This document shows positions 33,920-42,605 of a stretch of DNA of 64,000 nt, piece by piece. The translations under genes were made by a program, and so were the position numbers. The notes under the pieces are model-generated. The model saw nothing but the letters and a program-made list of their open reading frames with translations, was not told where the DNA came from and searched no databases. The stretch is from Gaiella sp038230035. GTDB taxonomy: Bacteria > Actinomycetota > Thermoleophilia > Gaiellales > Gaiellaceae. The number at the start of each line of letters is the position of its first letter. The first letter of the stretch is position 1. The stretch is from assembly GCA_038230035.1 (NCBI GenBank), contig JBBRNX010000005.1, positions 62,001-126,000 of the forward strand, in the 5' to 3' direction.

Positions 33920-34893
33920 CAGTCTCTCCGTGAGCGTACAGCGCCTTCGAACCCCGGTGCGTCGGCGACTGATGGAACGCTTACCACCTCGTCACCGAGT
34001 ACCACGACCGGCCACGAGTCGCGCTCCGCTCGCGGCACCTTGGCGTCGACGAACAGGTCCTGCAGCTTCTTGCGTCGACCCTTGAGCCGGTCGCCGGGCC
34101 GACGCGTGCGCACCTCGAGACCGGCGAGGTCGGACTCCAGCGTCCAGGGCCCCCAGCGAACCGCTCCGTCGAGGCGAACGGTGTCGTACTCGCGGACGGC
34201 GCGAATACCGCCGCCGAGATCGGCAGTCTTCGTTCCGTCGCGCGACGAGAAGAGCTCGACGAGACTCGCCTCGAGCGCCCTCGGCAGCCGGTCTCGCTCG
34301 TCCGCGAGCGCGAGCAGGTTCGCGTCTGCCCCGGGATGGAGACGTCGCAGCAGCGGCAGGATCTCGTTGCGGATCAGGCCGCGGGCCGTCTCGGGGTTCG
34401 ACGAGTCACGGCGGAACGGCAGCCGGTTCGCCGCGCAGTACGCCTCGGTCTCCTCGCGCCAGAGCGATAGCAGCGGCCTGACGACACCGTCCTCGCGCCG
34501 TGGCTTGATCCCTTTCGCATTCCCGCTCGAGACGACGCGATAGAGAACGGTCTCGACCTGGTCGGACGCGGTGTGCCCGGTCGCTCGCAAGCCATGACCT
34601 GCGGTAAGCCGGTAGCGAAGATCGCGCAGCGCGGCCTCGGAGTCAGCGCGCGGCGCGTCAATGACCTCGGCACCGAGCTGCGTCCTGCAATGGCGCGCGT
34701 CCTCGTCGGACTCGCTGCCTCTGAGGTGATGGTTGACGTGCACGGCGCTGACTCGATAGCCGAGCGCACCGAGCGCATGCCAGAGGCAGGTCGAGTCCGC
34801 GCCTCCGGAGACGAGGCACGCAACGGCGCCGCCAGGCGGGATGAGCTCGTACGCGCAGATCTGCGCTTCGACCCGCTCCAGGAGGGTGTTCAC
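33919..34893 (-). CDS. tilS: tRNA(Ile)-lysidine synthase
   Basis: 324 residues. The PP-loop ATP site VACLVSGGADSTCLWHALGAL is near residue 30, and the segment RYRLTAGHGLRATGHTASDQVETVLYRVVSSG carries the family His/Asp motif. The C-terminal tRNA-binding part (RRPGDRLKGRRKKLQDLFVDAKVPRAERDSWPVV) is present. TilS converts C34 of tRNA-Ile(CAU) to lysidine so that AUA is read as Ile. GTG 34893 is preceded by GACAAT 7 nt upstream, a weaker version of the start box seen at other genes. First gene of tilS-hpt. Confidence 0.94.
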   Translation of the reverse strand: MNTLLERVEAQICAYELIPPGGAVACLVSGGADSTCLWHALGALGYRVSAVHVNHHLRGSESDEDARHCRTQLGAEVIDAPRADSEAALRDLRYRLTAGHGLRATGHTASDQVETVLYRVVSSGNAKGIKPRREDGVVRPLLSLWREETEAYCAANRLPFRRDSSNPETARGLIRNEILPLLRRLHPGADANLLALADERDRLPRALEASLVELFSSRDGTKTADLGGGIRAVREYDTVRLDGAVRWGPWTLESDLAGLEVRTRRPGDRLKGRRKKLQDLFVDAKVPRAERDSWPVVVLGDEVVSVPSVADAPGFEGAVRSRRD

Positions 34894-34917
34894 GGGGCGG
34901 ATTGTCGCATGCTCCGG

Positions 34918-35529
34918 TCAGGCGCCCGCGTCGCGAAACTGCGGGGTCTGCGCCCACACACGCAGAGTTTCGGCTGCCATGTCGACCTGCTCGCGGTCGA
35001 GCGGGTACGGCGTCGCGTGTGCGAGATGCTCGATCTTCGCCGCCGGGAAGCTGCCGTCGGCCGCGTCGAGCACGTAACGCAACGGCAACGCGTGACCGAC
35101 GACGAGGATCGTCTCCTCGGGCCGGGCGAGCAGTAGCTCCAGTGCCGTTGCGATACGCAAGGCGACATCGGATCGGCTCTCACCTCCGCCAGGACAGGGT
35201 GCGGCAGGCTCGTTCGCCCAGGCCCAGTCGCGGTACGCCTGCAGCGGGCCGCCCTCGAAGGAGCCGAAGCCGATCTCGTCCAGCTCCGGCATGGCGATGG
35301 TCGGCACCGACGGGCGACCCGCAAGCGCGAGGCCCAGCGTCTCCTGTGCCCGTGCGAAACGACTCGAGACTCCGAGATCGATCCGCTCGTTCTGAAGGCT
35401 GACGCCGAGTTCGGCCGCTTCCCGCCGCCCTTGGTCGCTCAGCCCGGCGCCCGGCGGCACGCCGCTCACGATCCCATCGACATTCGATGCAGCCTCTGCG
35501 TGCCGTGCCAGGATGGTTCTACGGTTCAC
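34918..35529 (-). CDS. Histidine phosphatase family protein (phosphoglycerate mutase-like)
   Basis: 203 residues. The catalytic motif is LARHAEAASNVDGI (RH-X2 with phospho-accepting His; the third residue usually Gly is Ala here). SSRFARAQETLGLAL holds the second Arg, ELDEIGFGSFEGG the third active-site region, and ILVVGHALPLRYVL the second catalytic His. Members dephosphorylate small phosphates such as alpha-ribazole-P or phosphoglycerates; the substrate is unknown. GTG 35529 overlaps the upstream GNAT stop as GTGA, fixing the start. It precedes tilS by 24 nt. Confidence 0.87.
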   Translation of the reverse strand: MNRRTILARHAEAASNVDGIVSGVPPGAGLSDQGRREAAELGVSLQNERIDLGVSSRFARAQETLGLALAGRPSVPTIAMPELDEIGFGSFEGGPLQAYRDWAWANEPAAPCPGGGESRSDVALRIATALELLLARPEETILVVGHALPLRYVLDAADGSFPAAKIEHLAHATPYPLDREQVDMAAETLRVWAQTPQFRDAGA

Positions 35530-36308
35530 AGGAGGATGCTGCGGTACGTCAGAACCCGCTCCATCCCGATCGCGTCGTACAGCCCTATCGCAGGAACGTT
35601 CTCGGTACGGACGAAGAGCGTCACGACCGGCGAGCGCTGCAGGAGGAGACGGATGAGATCCCGCAAGCCGCGTGACGCGTAGCCGCGACGCCGCACCGGC
35701 GGGTCGACCCAGACCTGCTGGAGCTGGATGGCCGACGGGGTCCACGCCGAAGCCTCGGCCTTGAACCGGATCACCCCGTCTTCGACCCACAGCCAGGAGC
35801 GGCCCTCCTCGATCTGGACGCGTGTGCGCCAGCGGAAGCCCTCGGGGTCGCGGCGAAGCGGATCGACGCCGAGCTCCTCTCGATGCGACGCAGCACAGGC
35901 CGGCACGAGCACCCCGAGATCGTCCAACGTGGCTGCGCGAAGACCGGTTTCGCCGGCCGCCGGCGTGGTCGAGATCGCATAGACGGGCTGACCTGGACGA
36001 TCCTCGCGCGCCTTCGGGAGTCGCCTGCCTGCGGCCTCCCACAGCTCGGTGACCGCGCGCTCCTCGCCGATCAGCATGCGAGCACCGGCCCGGGCAGCCG
36101 CCACAGCGAACACTGCGCAGCCCTGGCCCGACGGAACGACGTTCGTTCCCACGTGGCACAGACCACGGATCGTGCCGTCGCCGTCGGGAAGCGCGAGGAA
36201 GCGGGCGTGGCCGCGTCTCGCCACATCCTCGAGGAACACGCGCTCCACGGGGTCAGCCCGGCAGAAGTCGAGGATCTGCCCCGTCGTCGGCTCGATGACG
36301 TGTGCCAC
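35526..36308 (-). CDS. GNAT acetyltransferase with DUF4081-like N-domain
   Basis: About 260 residues. The N-terminal half (ILDFCRADPVERVFLEDVARRG, LCHVGTNVVPSG) resembles the DUF4081 domain that precedes a GNAT domain in actinobacterial proteins. The C-terminal half has the acetyl-CoA motif QQVWVDPPVRRRGYASRGLRDLIRLLL and ENVPAIGLYDAIGMERVL. The acceptor is unknown. I chose GTG 36308 because the frame to ATG 36353 would cross the start of the divergent deoD gene. It is coupled to the phosphatase gene by a 4-nt overlap. Confidence 0.82.
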   Translation of the reverse strand: MAHVIEPTTGQILDFCRADPVERVFLEDVARRGHARFLALPDGDGTIRGLCHVGTNVVPSGQGCAVFAVAAARAGARMLIGEERAVTELWEAAGRRLPKAREDRPGQPVYAISTTPAAGETGLRAATLDDLGVLVPACAASHREELGVDPLRRDPEGFRWRTRVQIEEGRSWLWVEDGVIRFKAEASAWTPSAIQLQQVWVDPPVRRRGYASRGLRDLIRLLLQRSPVVTLFVRTENVPAIGLYDAIGMERVLTYRSILL

Positions 36309-36339
36309 ACTCGTGATCCTGACGTATAGGGTTGCCGCC

Positions 36340-37047
36340 GTGCCAATCCACATCAGAGCGAATCCGGGCGACTACGCGGAGGCGTGCCTCCTCCCCGGCG
36401 ACCCGCTGCGCGCGAAGTACATCGCCGAGACGTACCTCGACGACGTCGTGTTGCGGAACGAGGAGCGCGGGCTGCTCGGCTACACGGGAACGTACGAAGG
36501 CACGCCGGTGTCCGTGCAAGGAACGGGGATGGGCTGCCCCGGAGCGACGATCGTCTTCGAGGAGCTCGTCCAGCTCGGCGTGAAGAAGCTGCTCCGCGTC
36601 GGCACCTGCGGCGGGCTGCAGCCGCACCATGCGCTCGGCGACACGATCATCGCGCTCTCCGCCGTTCCTGCGGACGCGACGGCGATGCACCTGGTGGCGA
36701 ACGAGCCGCACTGCCCGACCGCGAGCTGGGAGCTGATCCACGGCGCCGTGCACGCTGCGAAGCACATCGGCCTGCCGGTGCACGTCGGCCCGATCGTCTC
36801 GAGCGATCTCTTCTACAACCCGGACGAGGGCCAGTACGAGCGCTGGTCGAAGCGTGGTGTGCTCGCCGTCGAGATGGAGGCAGCAGCCCTGTTCACCATC
36901 GGTGCGCTCCGGGGTGTCCAGACGGGCTGCCTGCTGACGGTGAGCGACATCGTCGTCGAGGGCGAGTTCCTCCGCATCTCGGACGACGACATGAGGAAGG
37001 CCGTCGACGCGATGACGAAGCTCGCACTTCGCACCGTGACCGAGTGA
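36340..37047 (+). CDS. deoD: Purine-nucleoside phosphorylase (DeoD type)
   Basis: 235 residues, the size of hexameric PNP. The phosphate loop ACLLPGDPLRAKYIAETYL is near residue 18. GTGMGCPGATIVFEELVQLGVKKLLRVGTCGGLQ and the ribose/base site VEMEAAALFTIGAL are typical, with the catalytic Asp in LLTVSDIVVEG. It splits purine nucleosides with phosphate into base and ribose-1-phosphate. GTG 36340 follows TAGGGT by 7 nt, a leaderless-type start. The MFS gene follows by 19 nt. Confidence 0.93.
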   Translation: MPIHIRANPGDYAEACLLPGDPLRAKYIAETYLDDVVLRNEERGLLGYTGTYEGTPVSVQGTGMGCPGATIVFEELVQLGVKKLLRVGTCGGLQPHHALGDTIIALSAVPADATAMHLVANEPHCPTASWELIHGAVHAAKHIGLPVHVGPIVSSDLFYNPDEGQYERWSKRGVLAVEMEAAALFTIGALRGVQTGCLLTVSDIVVEGEFLRISDDDMRKAVDAMTKLALRTVTE

Positions 37048-37066
37048 TCGACGGCCACACGAGGAC

Positions 37067-38296
37067 ATGAGCTCAGCTGCGGAGGGCGGGTCGAATCGCG
37101 ACCTCCGTGTGATCGCCGGTGCGATCGGGCTCTCCGCCATCGGCGACGGTGCAGCGCTGATCGCGCTGGCGCTCGCGGCTCGGACGATGGCCGGCACCAA
37201 TATGCGGTCGGGGCTTGCGGTGTCGGCCGTGTTCATCTGCCTGTGGGCGCCTCTCGCGCTCCTGTCGGGGCACGTCGGGCTGCTCGTCGACCACTTCGAG
37301 AACCGCGCCTTGCTCGTAATCGCCTCAGTCGCCCAGACGGTGGTCGCCGTTGGCCTCGCGTTCGTCCACTCGCTTGCGGCGCTTCTCGCTCTGACGGTCG
37401 CCCTAGGGATCGGCGTGTCGGTCTCGCAGGCTGCCGAGTTCGCGCTCGTCCCCGTCGCCGCGGGGACGCGGACGCTGCAGGAGGCGAACAGCCTCGTGGA
37501 GTCGGCGCGCGCCTTCGGCTTCACGGTCGGGCCGGCATGCGGCGGGCTATTGGTGTCGGCTGGGGGGACGCGCGCGGCGATGCTCGTGGATGCCGCCAGC
37601 TTCGTCGTCGTTGCCGTCGGCGGGCTTGTCCTCCACGCGCGCCGGCGACCCGGCAAGGCACTCCCCGAGGAAAAGCGCCGCGCCCGCGATGGCCTCGCCT
37701 TCCTGTTCTCCGAGCGGGCCCTCGGGCTGGCGATGGTCGTCGCGTTCGCATCGCTGCTGTTCATGTCCGCGTCGATTCCGGCAGACGTCATCTACGTGAA
37801 GGACGTGCTCCGGATCGGAGACGCTGCGGTCGGGCTCGTGGTCACCGCCTGGACGATCGGGATGCTCTTCGGTTCGAACGTCGTCGCGAGACGGATCCCG
37901 TTGGCCGCAATCGGGACCGCGGCCTTCGCCGGTGTGACGCTGCAAGGGCTGGGCAAGGCAATCGCGCCGTTCTGGCAGACGTTCGGCTTCATGGCCGTCG
38001 CCTACGTCGCCGGCGGGATCGGGCACGGATTGAAGAACGTCGCCTTCTGGACGCTCATCCACGCACGCGTGCCGGCCGACCGTCACGGCAGGGTCTTTGC
38101 GGCGTACAGCGGCCTGCGTAACACCGCGGAGCTCGGTGCGCTCGCTCTGGGCGGCGTCGTGGTCGGGCTCGTGGGTGCGCGCTGGACGTTGTGGCTCGCC
38201 GGCGGCCTCTCGGCGGCCGTGGGACTCGCAGGGCTCGCAGTGCTGCGAAACGACGGCCGATCGCCGGGCGGCAGCGCCGCGACGCAGGCGTCGTAG
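37067..38296 (+). CDS. MFS transporter
   Basis: 409 residues with about 12 hydrophobic segments spread over the whole length and short loops. The MFS-3/enterobactin-exporter-like layout is suggested by ALLSGHVGLLVDHFENRALLVIASVAQT (motif A-like region, DHFENR) and by two halves of six helices. Substrate cannot be read. ATG 37067 follows deoD by 19 nt and may be co-transcribed; a nucleoside or drug exporter role would be speculation. The lipid-kinase gene follows after 14 nt. Confidence 0.85.
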   Translation: MSSAAEGGSNRDLRVIAGAIGLSAIGDGAALIALALAARTMAGTNMRSGLAVSAVFICLWAPLALLSGHVGLLVDHFENRALLVIASVAQTVVAVGLAFVHSLAALLALTVALGIGVSVSQAAEFALVPVAAGTRTLQEANSLVESARAFGFTVGPACGGLLVSAGGTRAAMLVDAASFVVVAVGGLVLHARRRPGKALPEEKRRARDGLAFLFSERALGLAMVVAFASLLFMSASIPADVIYVKDVLRIGDAAVGLVVTAWTIGMLFGSNVVARRIPLAAIGTAAFAGVTLQGLGKAIAPFWQTFGFMAVAYVAGGIGHGLKNVAFWTLIHARVPADRHGRVFAAYSGLRNTAELGALALGGVVVGLVGARWTLWLAGGLSAAVGLAGLAVLRNDGRSPGGSAATQAS

Positions 38297-38310
38297 GCAC
38301 GATTCGGACC

Positions 38311-39261
38311 ATGGACGCCGACGCTCTCTCCTTGGCAACCCCGGCGAAGCCTGTCTTTCTCGTCAACCCTGCATCAGCCGGCGGCTCGACGGGGAAGCGC
38401 TGGCCCGAGATCGCGCACCGCGCGGCGGCAGCGGGGCTCTCCGGAGACACGTTGCTCAGCGAACGGCCCGGGCAGCTCGGCGAGCTCGCCCGCGAGGCGG
38501 TGGCAGGTGGCGCGACGCTCCTCGTGGCCGTCGGCGGCGACGGGACGGTGAACGAGGTCGTGAACGGGATCGCCGACCTCGACGAGCAACCCGAAATCGC
38601 AATCATCTCTCGGGGCACGGGCTGGGACTTCATCCGCACGTTCGGTATCCCGCGCAAGGTGGAGGACGCCGTCGAGGTGGCGCTTAACGGCGAGACACGC
38701 TCGGTCGATCTCGGCCGCGTGAGCTACCGCGCATGGGACGGAAGTGACGGCCAGGCGGTCTTCGTGAACGTCGCGAGCGCGGGCATGAGCGGGGCAGCGG
38801 CGCAGCGCGCGAACGCGACGACGAAGGCGTTCGGCGGCAAGACCGCGTATCTGTGGGCAGCGCTCGCAGTGCTCGCACGCTGGTCGCCCGGCGAGCTCCG
38901 CGTCACGGTCGACAGCGAGAGCCGGGCCGGACGGATGTACGACGTCATCGTCGCGAACGGTCGCTACTTCGGGGGTGGTATGGAGATCTGCCCCGGTGCG
39001 GTCACCGACGACGGGCTGTTCGACGTCCTGACGATCGGCGATCTGAGCAAACGCGACCTGATGCTGACGATGCCGAAGGCGTATCGCGGTGCGCATCTGC
39101 CACATCGGAAGGCCGAGGTGCTGCGCGGGCGCGTGGTCACAGTCGACGCGGACGACCCGGTGCCTGTCGAGCTCGACGGCGAGCAGCCGGGTACGACACC
39201 GGTCCGGTTCGAGGTCCTGCCCGGTCGCCTGCGCCTGCGCGTGCCTAAGCGGGTGGCGTAG
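38311..39261 (+). CDS. Diacylglycerol kinase-family lipid kinase
   Basis: 316 residues, typical for DgkB/YegS. It shows VFLVNPASAGGSTGKRWPEI, the nucleotide motif LLVAVGGDGTVNEVVNG, then GTGWDFIRTFGIP and the C-terminal ANGRYFGGGMEICPGAVTDDGLFDVL. It phosphorylates diacylglycerol or a related lipid at the membrane. The start ATG 38311 is in frame with the conserved domain; upstream extension is in MFS coding sequence. The stop overlaps the convergent small coiled-coil gene by 17 nt. Confidence 0.9.
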   Translation: MDADALSLATPAKPVFLVNPASAGGSTGKRWPEIAHRAAAAGLSGDTLLSERPGQLGELAREAVAGGATLLVAVGGDGTVNEVVNGIADLDEQPEIAIISRGTGWDFIRTFGIPRKVEDAVEVALNGETRSVDLGRVSYRAWDGSDGQAVFVNVASAGMSGAAAQRANATTKAFGGKTAYLWAALAVLARWSPGELRVTVDSESRAGRMYDVIVANGRYFGGGMEICPGAVTDDGLFDVLTIGDLSKRDLMLTMPKAYRGAHLPHRKAEVLRGRVVTVDADDPVPVELDGEQPGTTPVRFEVLPGRLRLRVPKRVA

Positions 39262-39532
39262 GCGGAGCGGGTTTAGGCTTCGCCGCCGTTGCCCTTGACG
39301 CACGAACGGGTTTCTTCAGCGCCGAGACCTGCTTCTCGAGCTCTGCGATCCGCGCCTCGAGCGCGTCGATCCCGCGCACCTTCTTGCCGAGCTCGTCGAC
39401 GCGATCACGGAGCTCGGTGAACGCCTTGAGCGCCTTGGCGCCGCCGGGAAGCTCGGCGAGCTTGTTGAGCACGTCCTCACCCCGGTTCGCGAGCCGCGCC
39501 ATCACGTCCTTGTCCTTCTTCGACTTGGCCAT
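39245..39532 (-). CDS. Small coiled-coil protein with Lys/Pro/Ala-rich tail
   Basis: 95 residues. A basic start (MAKSKKDKDVM) is followed by a long helix with heptads (LRDRVDELGKKVRGIDALEARIAELEKQVSALKK). A tail of Lys, Ala and Pro (AAKPKPAPPTPPA) ends it. This resembles phasin or nucleoid-associated helper proteins, but I cannot assign a family. TAGGAT lies exactly 6 nt before ATG 39532, which decides the start (a GTG at 39538 has no such spacing) and supports the gene being real. The two ends overlap neighbouring convergent genes or abut them. Confidence 0.72.
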   Translation of the reverse strand: MAKSKKDKDVMARLANRGEDVLNKLAELPGGAKALKAFTELRDRVDELGKKVRGIDALEARIAELEKQVSALKKPVRASRATAAKPKPAPPTPPA

Positions 39533-39534
39533 CG

Positions 39535-40374
39535 TCACATCCTAATGAGGACCGGTGTGCCGGTCGGCGCGAGCTTGTACAGGCGGAGCACGTCTGCGTT
39601 CCCCACACGGATGCAGCCATGTGACACCGCGCTGCCGAGCAACGTCGCCTGGTTCGTGCCGTGGATGGCGATCGGGCCGCCTTGCATCCAGGTCTTCAAG
39701 ACCGGCGAGAACGCGGAGATTCCAAGTGCCACCGGCCCGAAGGCACCCAGCGGGTCGGGGGCGACGAGCTTCTGGTTGACGTAGTAACGGCCGGTCGGGG
39801 TAGGTGTCGCGCTCGAACCGATGGCTGCTGGGACGACCATGATCGGCTGCCCGGCTCGCAGCAAAGTCACGCGTCGTTCGGACAGGTCGACGACGATGCG
39901 TGTCGCGACCGTTCGCTCCGCAACTCTCGAAGCGCGCACCCAGCCGGCGATCCCGTTCGGACGAAGTGGCAGCTGAACGTGGTACCAGGCCGCCTCGCAC
40001 GAGGCGTCGACACGCGCGCCGAGCACGCCGAAGACGGTCGGCACGCCGTTGACGTTGCGCCTCCCGAATACCGCGATCCGCCCGGATCCCGGGCGACGGT
40101 AGGCGACCGCACGCGAGGTCACGGTAACGGCGTAGGCGAGCGTGCCCGCCTCGAGCCGAACGGAGCTGCCGGGCGTGCAGACCGGCCCTGGTGCGATACG
40201 CGCCTTCGAGGTTGGAGGTTTCGCGGCCTTGACCTCGGGTGGCGCGGATGCGGTCGCTGCGACCGGCGTGGCGCGTGCGACCGAGCCACCGTGCCCGAGC
40301 TGTGTGGCGCCGAGCACCACCAGCACCGCCGCCACAGCGGCGATGAGCACCGGGGTGACCAGCCGGGACCGCAC
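39535..40374 (-). CDS. L,D-transpeptidase (YkuD domain) with N-terminal membrane anchor
   Basis: 279 residues. A membrane anchor (LVTPVLIAAVAAVLVVLGATQLG) is near residues 5-27, followed by an SH3-like region (VDASCEAAWYHVQLPLRPNGIAGWVRASRV). The YkuD domain comes after: IVVDLSERRVTLLRAGQPIMVVPAAIG, IAIHGTNQATLLGSAVSHGCIRVGNADVLRLY with catalytic His and Cys. It cross-links peptidoglycan 3-3 or attaches proteins. GTG 40374 has a near-consensus TACAAC 6 nt upstream and begins at the membrane anchor. It faces the DUF2156 gene divergently. Confidence 0.9.
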   Translation of the reverse strand: MRSRLVTPVLIAAVAAVLVVLGATQLGHGGSVARATPVAATASAPPEVKAAKPPTSKARIAPGPVCTPGSSVRLEAGTLAYAVTVTSRAVAYRRPGSGRIAVFGRRNVNGVPTVFGVLGARVDASCEAAWYHVQLPLRPNGIAGWVRASRVAERTVATRIVVDLSERRVTLLRAGQPIMVVPAAIGSSATPTPTGRYYVNQKLVAPDPLGAFGPVALGISAFSPVLKTWMQGGPIAIHGTNQATLLGSAVSHGCIRVGNADVLRLYKLAPTGTPVLIRM

Positions 40375-40449
40375 GCGACCGTTGTAGCGGCTCCGTCGAC
40401 GATTGACAACCAAATCACCCAACGCTGCGTCGCCCGGGATACTCCGACG

Positions 40450-41445
40450 ATGCTGGCTTCCGACACCGAGAGGGCGCGCGCGAACGAGCTTCTGCGACGC
40501 TGCTCGCACAGCTCCGAGTCGGTGATCCTCCGCTACGACGCGCCGTGGCGCTATCTGTTCGGCGCGTCCGTCGAAGGCGTGGTGGCCTGGATCGAGGCGC
40601 ATCGCGTGGCCGTTGTCTGGGGCGACCCCGTATGCGCTGGCGGTGACGAGCGCGCGCTTGTAGCGGAGTTCGCGGCGCATGTCCGCGCGGAGCGTCTGCA
40701 CGCGTGCATGCTCCTGGTCGAGGAGCCCGCCGCGCGTGCGGCGCGCCACTGCGGCTTCGTCGTCGTGCACGTCGGGCGGGAGGCAGTGTTCGACCTGACG
40801 ACGTGCCGGTTGCCGCGCGGCGACAGCGGGAAGAGCCTTCGCTGGTGCCTGAACCGCGCCGGTCGGGCCGGCCTCGAAGTGGACGAGTACCGGGGCTCCG
40901 ACGGCCGGCTGCCGGCGCTCGAGCAGGAGATCGGGGACGTCGTCGCGGCATGGGAGGCCGGGCTGCCGACCGCTCCGGCGCGCTCGATCCTCCAGACGTC
41001 GCCGCTGCTCCATGTCGAGGACAAGCGGCTGTTCACGGCACGTCGCGAGGGCAGGCTCGAGGCCGTTCTGGCGTGCTCGCCCGTTCCTGCAGCCGCCGGT
41101 TGGTACCTCGAGGATCTGGTCCGCGCGCCCGATGCAGCGGTCGGAGCCAGCGAGGTGCTCGTGGTAGCGGCGCTCGAACAGCTCTCGCTTGCGGGCGCGC
41201 GCACGGCGAGCCTCGGAGTCGCACCGTCCCTCGATCATGCAGGGCAGATCGACCGGCGCGCCCGGTTCCTGCTGGCCGGTCTCCGCCCGCTTGTCTCGTG
41301 GATCGATCGCCGATACCGGTTCCAGGCTCTGGCCTCCTACAAGGAGAAATTCCGACCCACCTCCTGGCAGCCGCGCTACGTCGCCGTCCTTCCCCCACGG
41401 CCGAGCGTGCGCCTCGTTCGCGCGATCCGCTCAGTGCTCGGATAG
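40450..41445 (+). CDS. DUF2156 protein (lysyl-phosphatidylglycerol synthase C-domain-like)
   Basis: 331 residues. It has a tandem GNAT-like fold as in the C-terminal domain of MprF: ILRYDAPWRYLFGASVEGVVAWIEAHRVAVVWGDPV, then LRWCLNRAGRAGLEVDEYRG, and RSILQTSPLLHVEDKRLFTARREGRLEAVLACSPV plus WYLEDLVRAPDAAVGASEVLVVAALEQL. MprF transfers lysine to phosphatidylglycerol; standalone DUF2156 proteins are poorly characterised. No membrane part is seen, so the flippase half is missing. GATACT lies 6 nt before ATG 40450. Its stop overlaps the convergent sirtuin by 15 nt. Confidence 0.8.
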   Translation: MLASDTERARANELLRRCSHSSESVILRYDAPWRYLFGASVEGVVAWIEAHRVAVVWGDPVCAGGDERALVAEFAAHVRAERLHACMLLVEEPAARAARHCGFVVVHVGREAVFDLTTCRLPRGDSGKSLRWCLNRAGRAGLEVDEYRGSDGRLPALEQEIGDVVAAWEAGLPTAPARSILQTSPLLHVEDKRLFTARREGRLEAVLACSPVPAAAGWYLEDLVRAPDAAVGASEVLVVAALEQLSLAGARTASLGVAPSLDHAGQIDRRARFLLAGLRPLVSWIDRRYRFQALASYKEKFRPTSWQPRYVAVLPPRPSVRLVRAIRSVLG

Positions 41446-42162
41446 CGCTGCGACGACGGCAGCGAGGGTCTCCCCGGCGCCGCCTTCGATCTTCAGCAAC
41501 GCCTGGTCGTCGAGCGCCGTCGCGCCGAGGTTGACGATCGCGAAGGCGGCTGCTTCGAGCGGTAGGCCGGCGACCGGCCATACCTCGAGCGAGGAGCCGA
41601 CGACGAGGACGAGCCTGGCAGCGCGCGCCAACGATGTCGCCCGCTCGATGGCGACTGCCGGCAGAAGCTCCCCGAACATGACGACACCAGGCTTCAACGG
41701 AGCGGCGCACGTAGGGCACAACGGAACCGGCGTCTGAGCGAGCAGCCGCCGAACCTCGTCGATCGGCTCGCGCCGGCCGCAGGACGGGCAGATGGCGGTG
41801 GCCAGGGAGCCGTGCACCTCGACGACGTCGCGGCTGCCGGCTAGCTGATGGAGGCCGTCGACGTTCTGCGTGATAACACCGGCGACGAGGCCGCGCCGCT
41901 CGAGCTCGACGATCGCCTCGTGGCCGGCATTCGGCTGGATGTCGCCGAGCATCCCGAGCCGCCGTCCGTAGAACTCCCAGACGCGGCCCGGATCGCGCCG
42001 GAACGCGTCGATCGACGCGACCTCGACCGGGTCGATGTCGGCCCAGATCCCGGTTGGCGAGCGAAAGTCGGGGATCCCACTCTCGGTCGAGATGCCGGCG
42101 CCGGTGAGCACGACGCACGGCTGGCGCTCGCGGATGAGCGTTGCAAGCCGTCTGGCCGACAC
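41431..42162 (-). CDS. cobB: NAD-dependent protein deacylase, Sir2 family
   Basis: 243 residues. The NAD motif LTGAGISTESGIPDFRSPTGIWAD is near residue 20, followed by TQNVDGLHQLAGSRDVVEVHGSL with the catalytic His. The zinc finger is C-X2-C (CPSC) and C-X2-C (CPTC), and GVVMFGELLP is present. CobB/Sir2 removes acyl groups from lysine using NAD; acetyl-CoA synthetase is a classic target. GTG 42162 is 6 nt after TACGAT (42169-42174 on the minus strand). It is divergent from the thioesterase gene with overlapping -10 boxes. Confidence 0.93.
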   Translation of the reverse strand: MSARRLATLIRERQPCVVLTGAGISTESGIPDFRSPTGIWADIDPVEVASIDAFRRDPGRVWEFYGRRLGMLGDIQPNAGHEAIVELERRGLVAGVITQNVDGLHQLAGSRDVVEVHGSLATAICPSCGRREPIDEVRRLLAQTPVPLCPTCAAPLKPGVVMFGELLPAVAIERATSLARAARLVLVVGSSLEVWPVAGLPLEAAAFAIVNLGATALDDQALLKIEGGAGETLAAVVAALSEH

Positions 42163-42168
42163 GCGCGC

Positions 42169-42178
42169 ATCGTAGGCT
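42169..42178. promoter_or_regulatory. Overlapping divergent -10 boxes (sirtuin and thioesterase)
   Basis: On the minus strand TACGAT (42169-42174) is 6 nt before the sirtuin GTG. On the plus strand TAGGCT (42173-42178) is 7 nt before the thioesterase GTG. They share two bases, so the two leaderless promoters cannot both be occupied at once. Confidence 0.55.
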
Positions 42179-42185
42179 TGTCGCG

Positions 42186-42605
42186 GTGAGCGACTTCTCG
42201 TTCTCGACGGAGGTGCAGGTCCGGTTCGCGGAGACGGACGCGCAAGGGATCGCGCATCACGCGGCCTTCGTCGTCTTCCTGGAGGTCGCGCGCGTCGCCT
42301 GGCTCGACGAGTACGCGGGCGGCTACCAGTCGATCCGTGACCGCGGGATCGAAGCCCTCACCACCGAGGTAAGCCTCCGCTACCACCGCGCAGCCCACTT
42401 CCACGACCGGCTACGCGTGTGGGTGCGGTGCGCCGAGATCCGTGGAGCGCGGTTCCGCTACGAGTACCGCGTCGAGCGGGGCGACGAGCTGATTGCCGAC
42501 GGCCACACTGGCCACGCCACAGTGGACGCCGCGAGCCGGCGCCCGATCCGCGTGCCCGATTGGTTCGCGGAGTCGGTCTCGCGCAGCTCTACGCAGCTCG
42601 CGTAG
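42186..42605 (+). CDS. Acyl-CoA thioesterase, 4-hydroxybenzoyl-CoA thioesterase fold
   Basis: 139 residues, the usual hot-dog thioesterase length. It shows VQVRFAETDAQGIAHHAAFVVFLEVARVAWLDEYAGGY, with the catalytic Asp in the ETDAQG motif, then EVSLRYHRAAHFHDRLRVWVRCAEIRGARFRYEYRV and HATVDAASRRPIRVPDW. It hydrolyses short or aromatic acyl-CoA thioesters; the acyl group is unknown. GTG 42186 is 7 nt after TAGGCT. Its C-terminus overlaps the convergent VanW gene by 17 nt. Confidence 0.9.
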   Translation: MSDFSFSTEVQVRFAETDAQGIAHHAAFVVFLEVARVAWLDEYAGGYQSIRDRGIEALTTEVSLRYHRAAHFHDRLRVWVRCAEIRGARFRYEYRVERGDELIADGHTGHATVDAASRRPIRVPDWFAESVSRSSTQLA

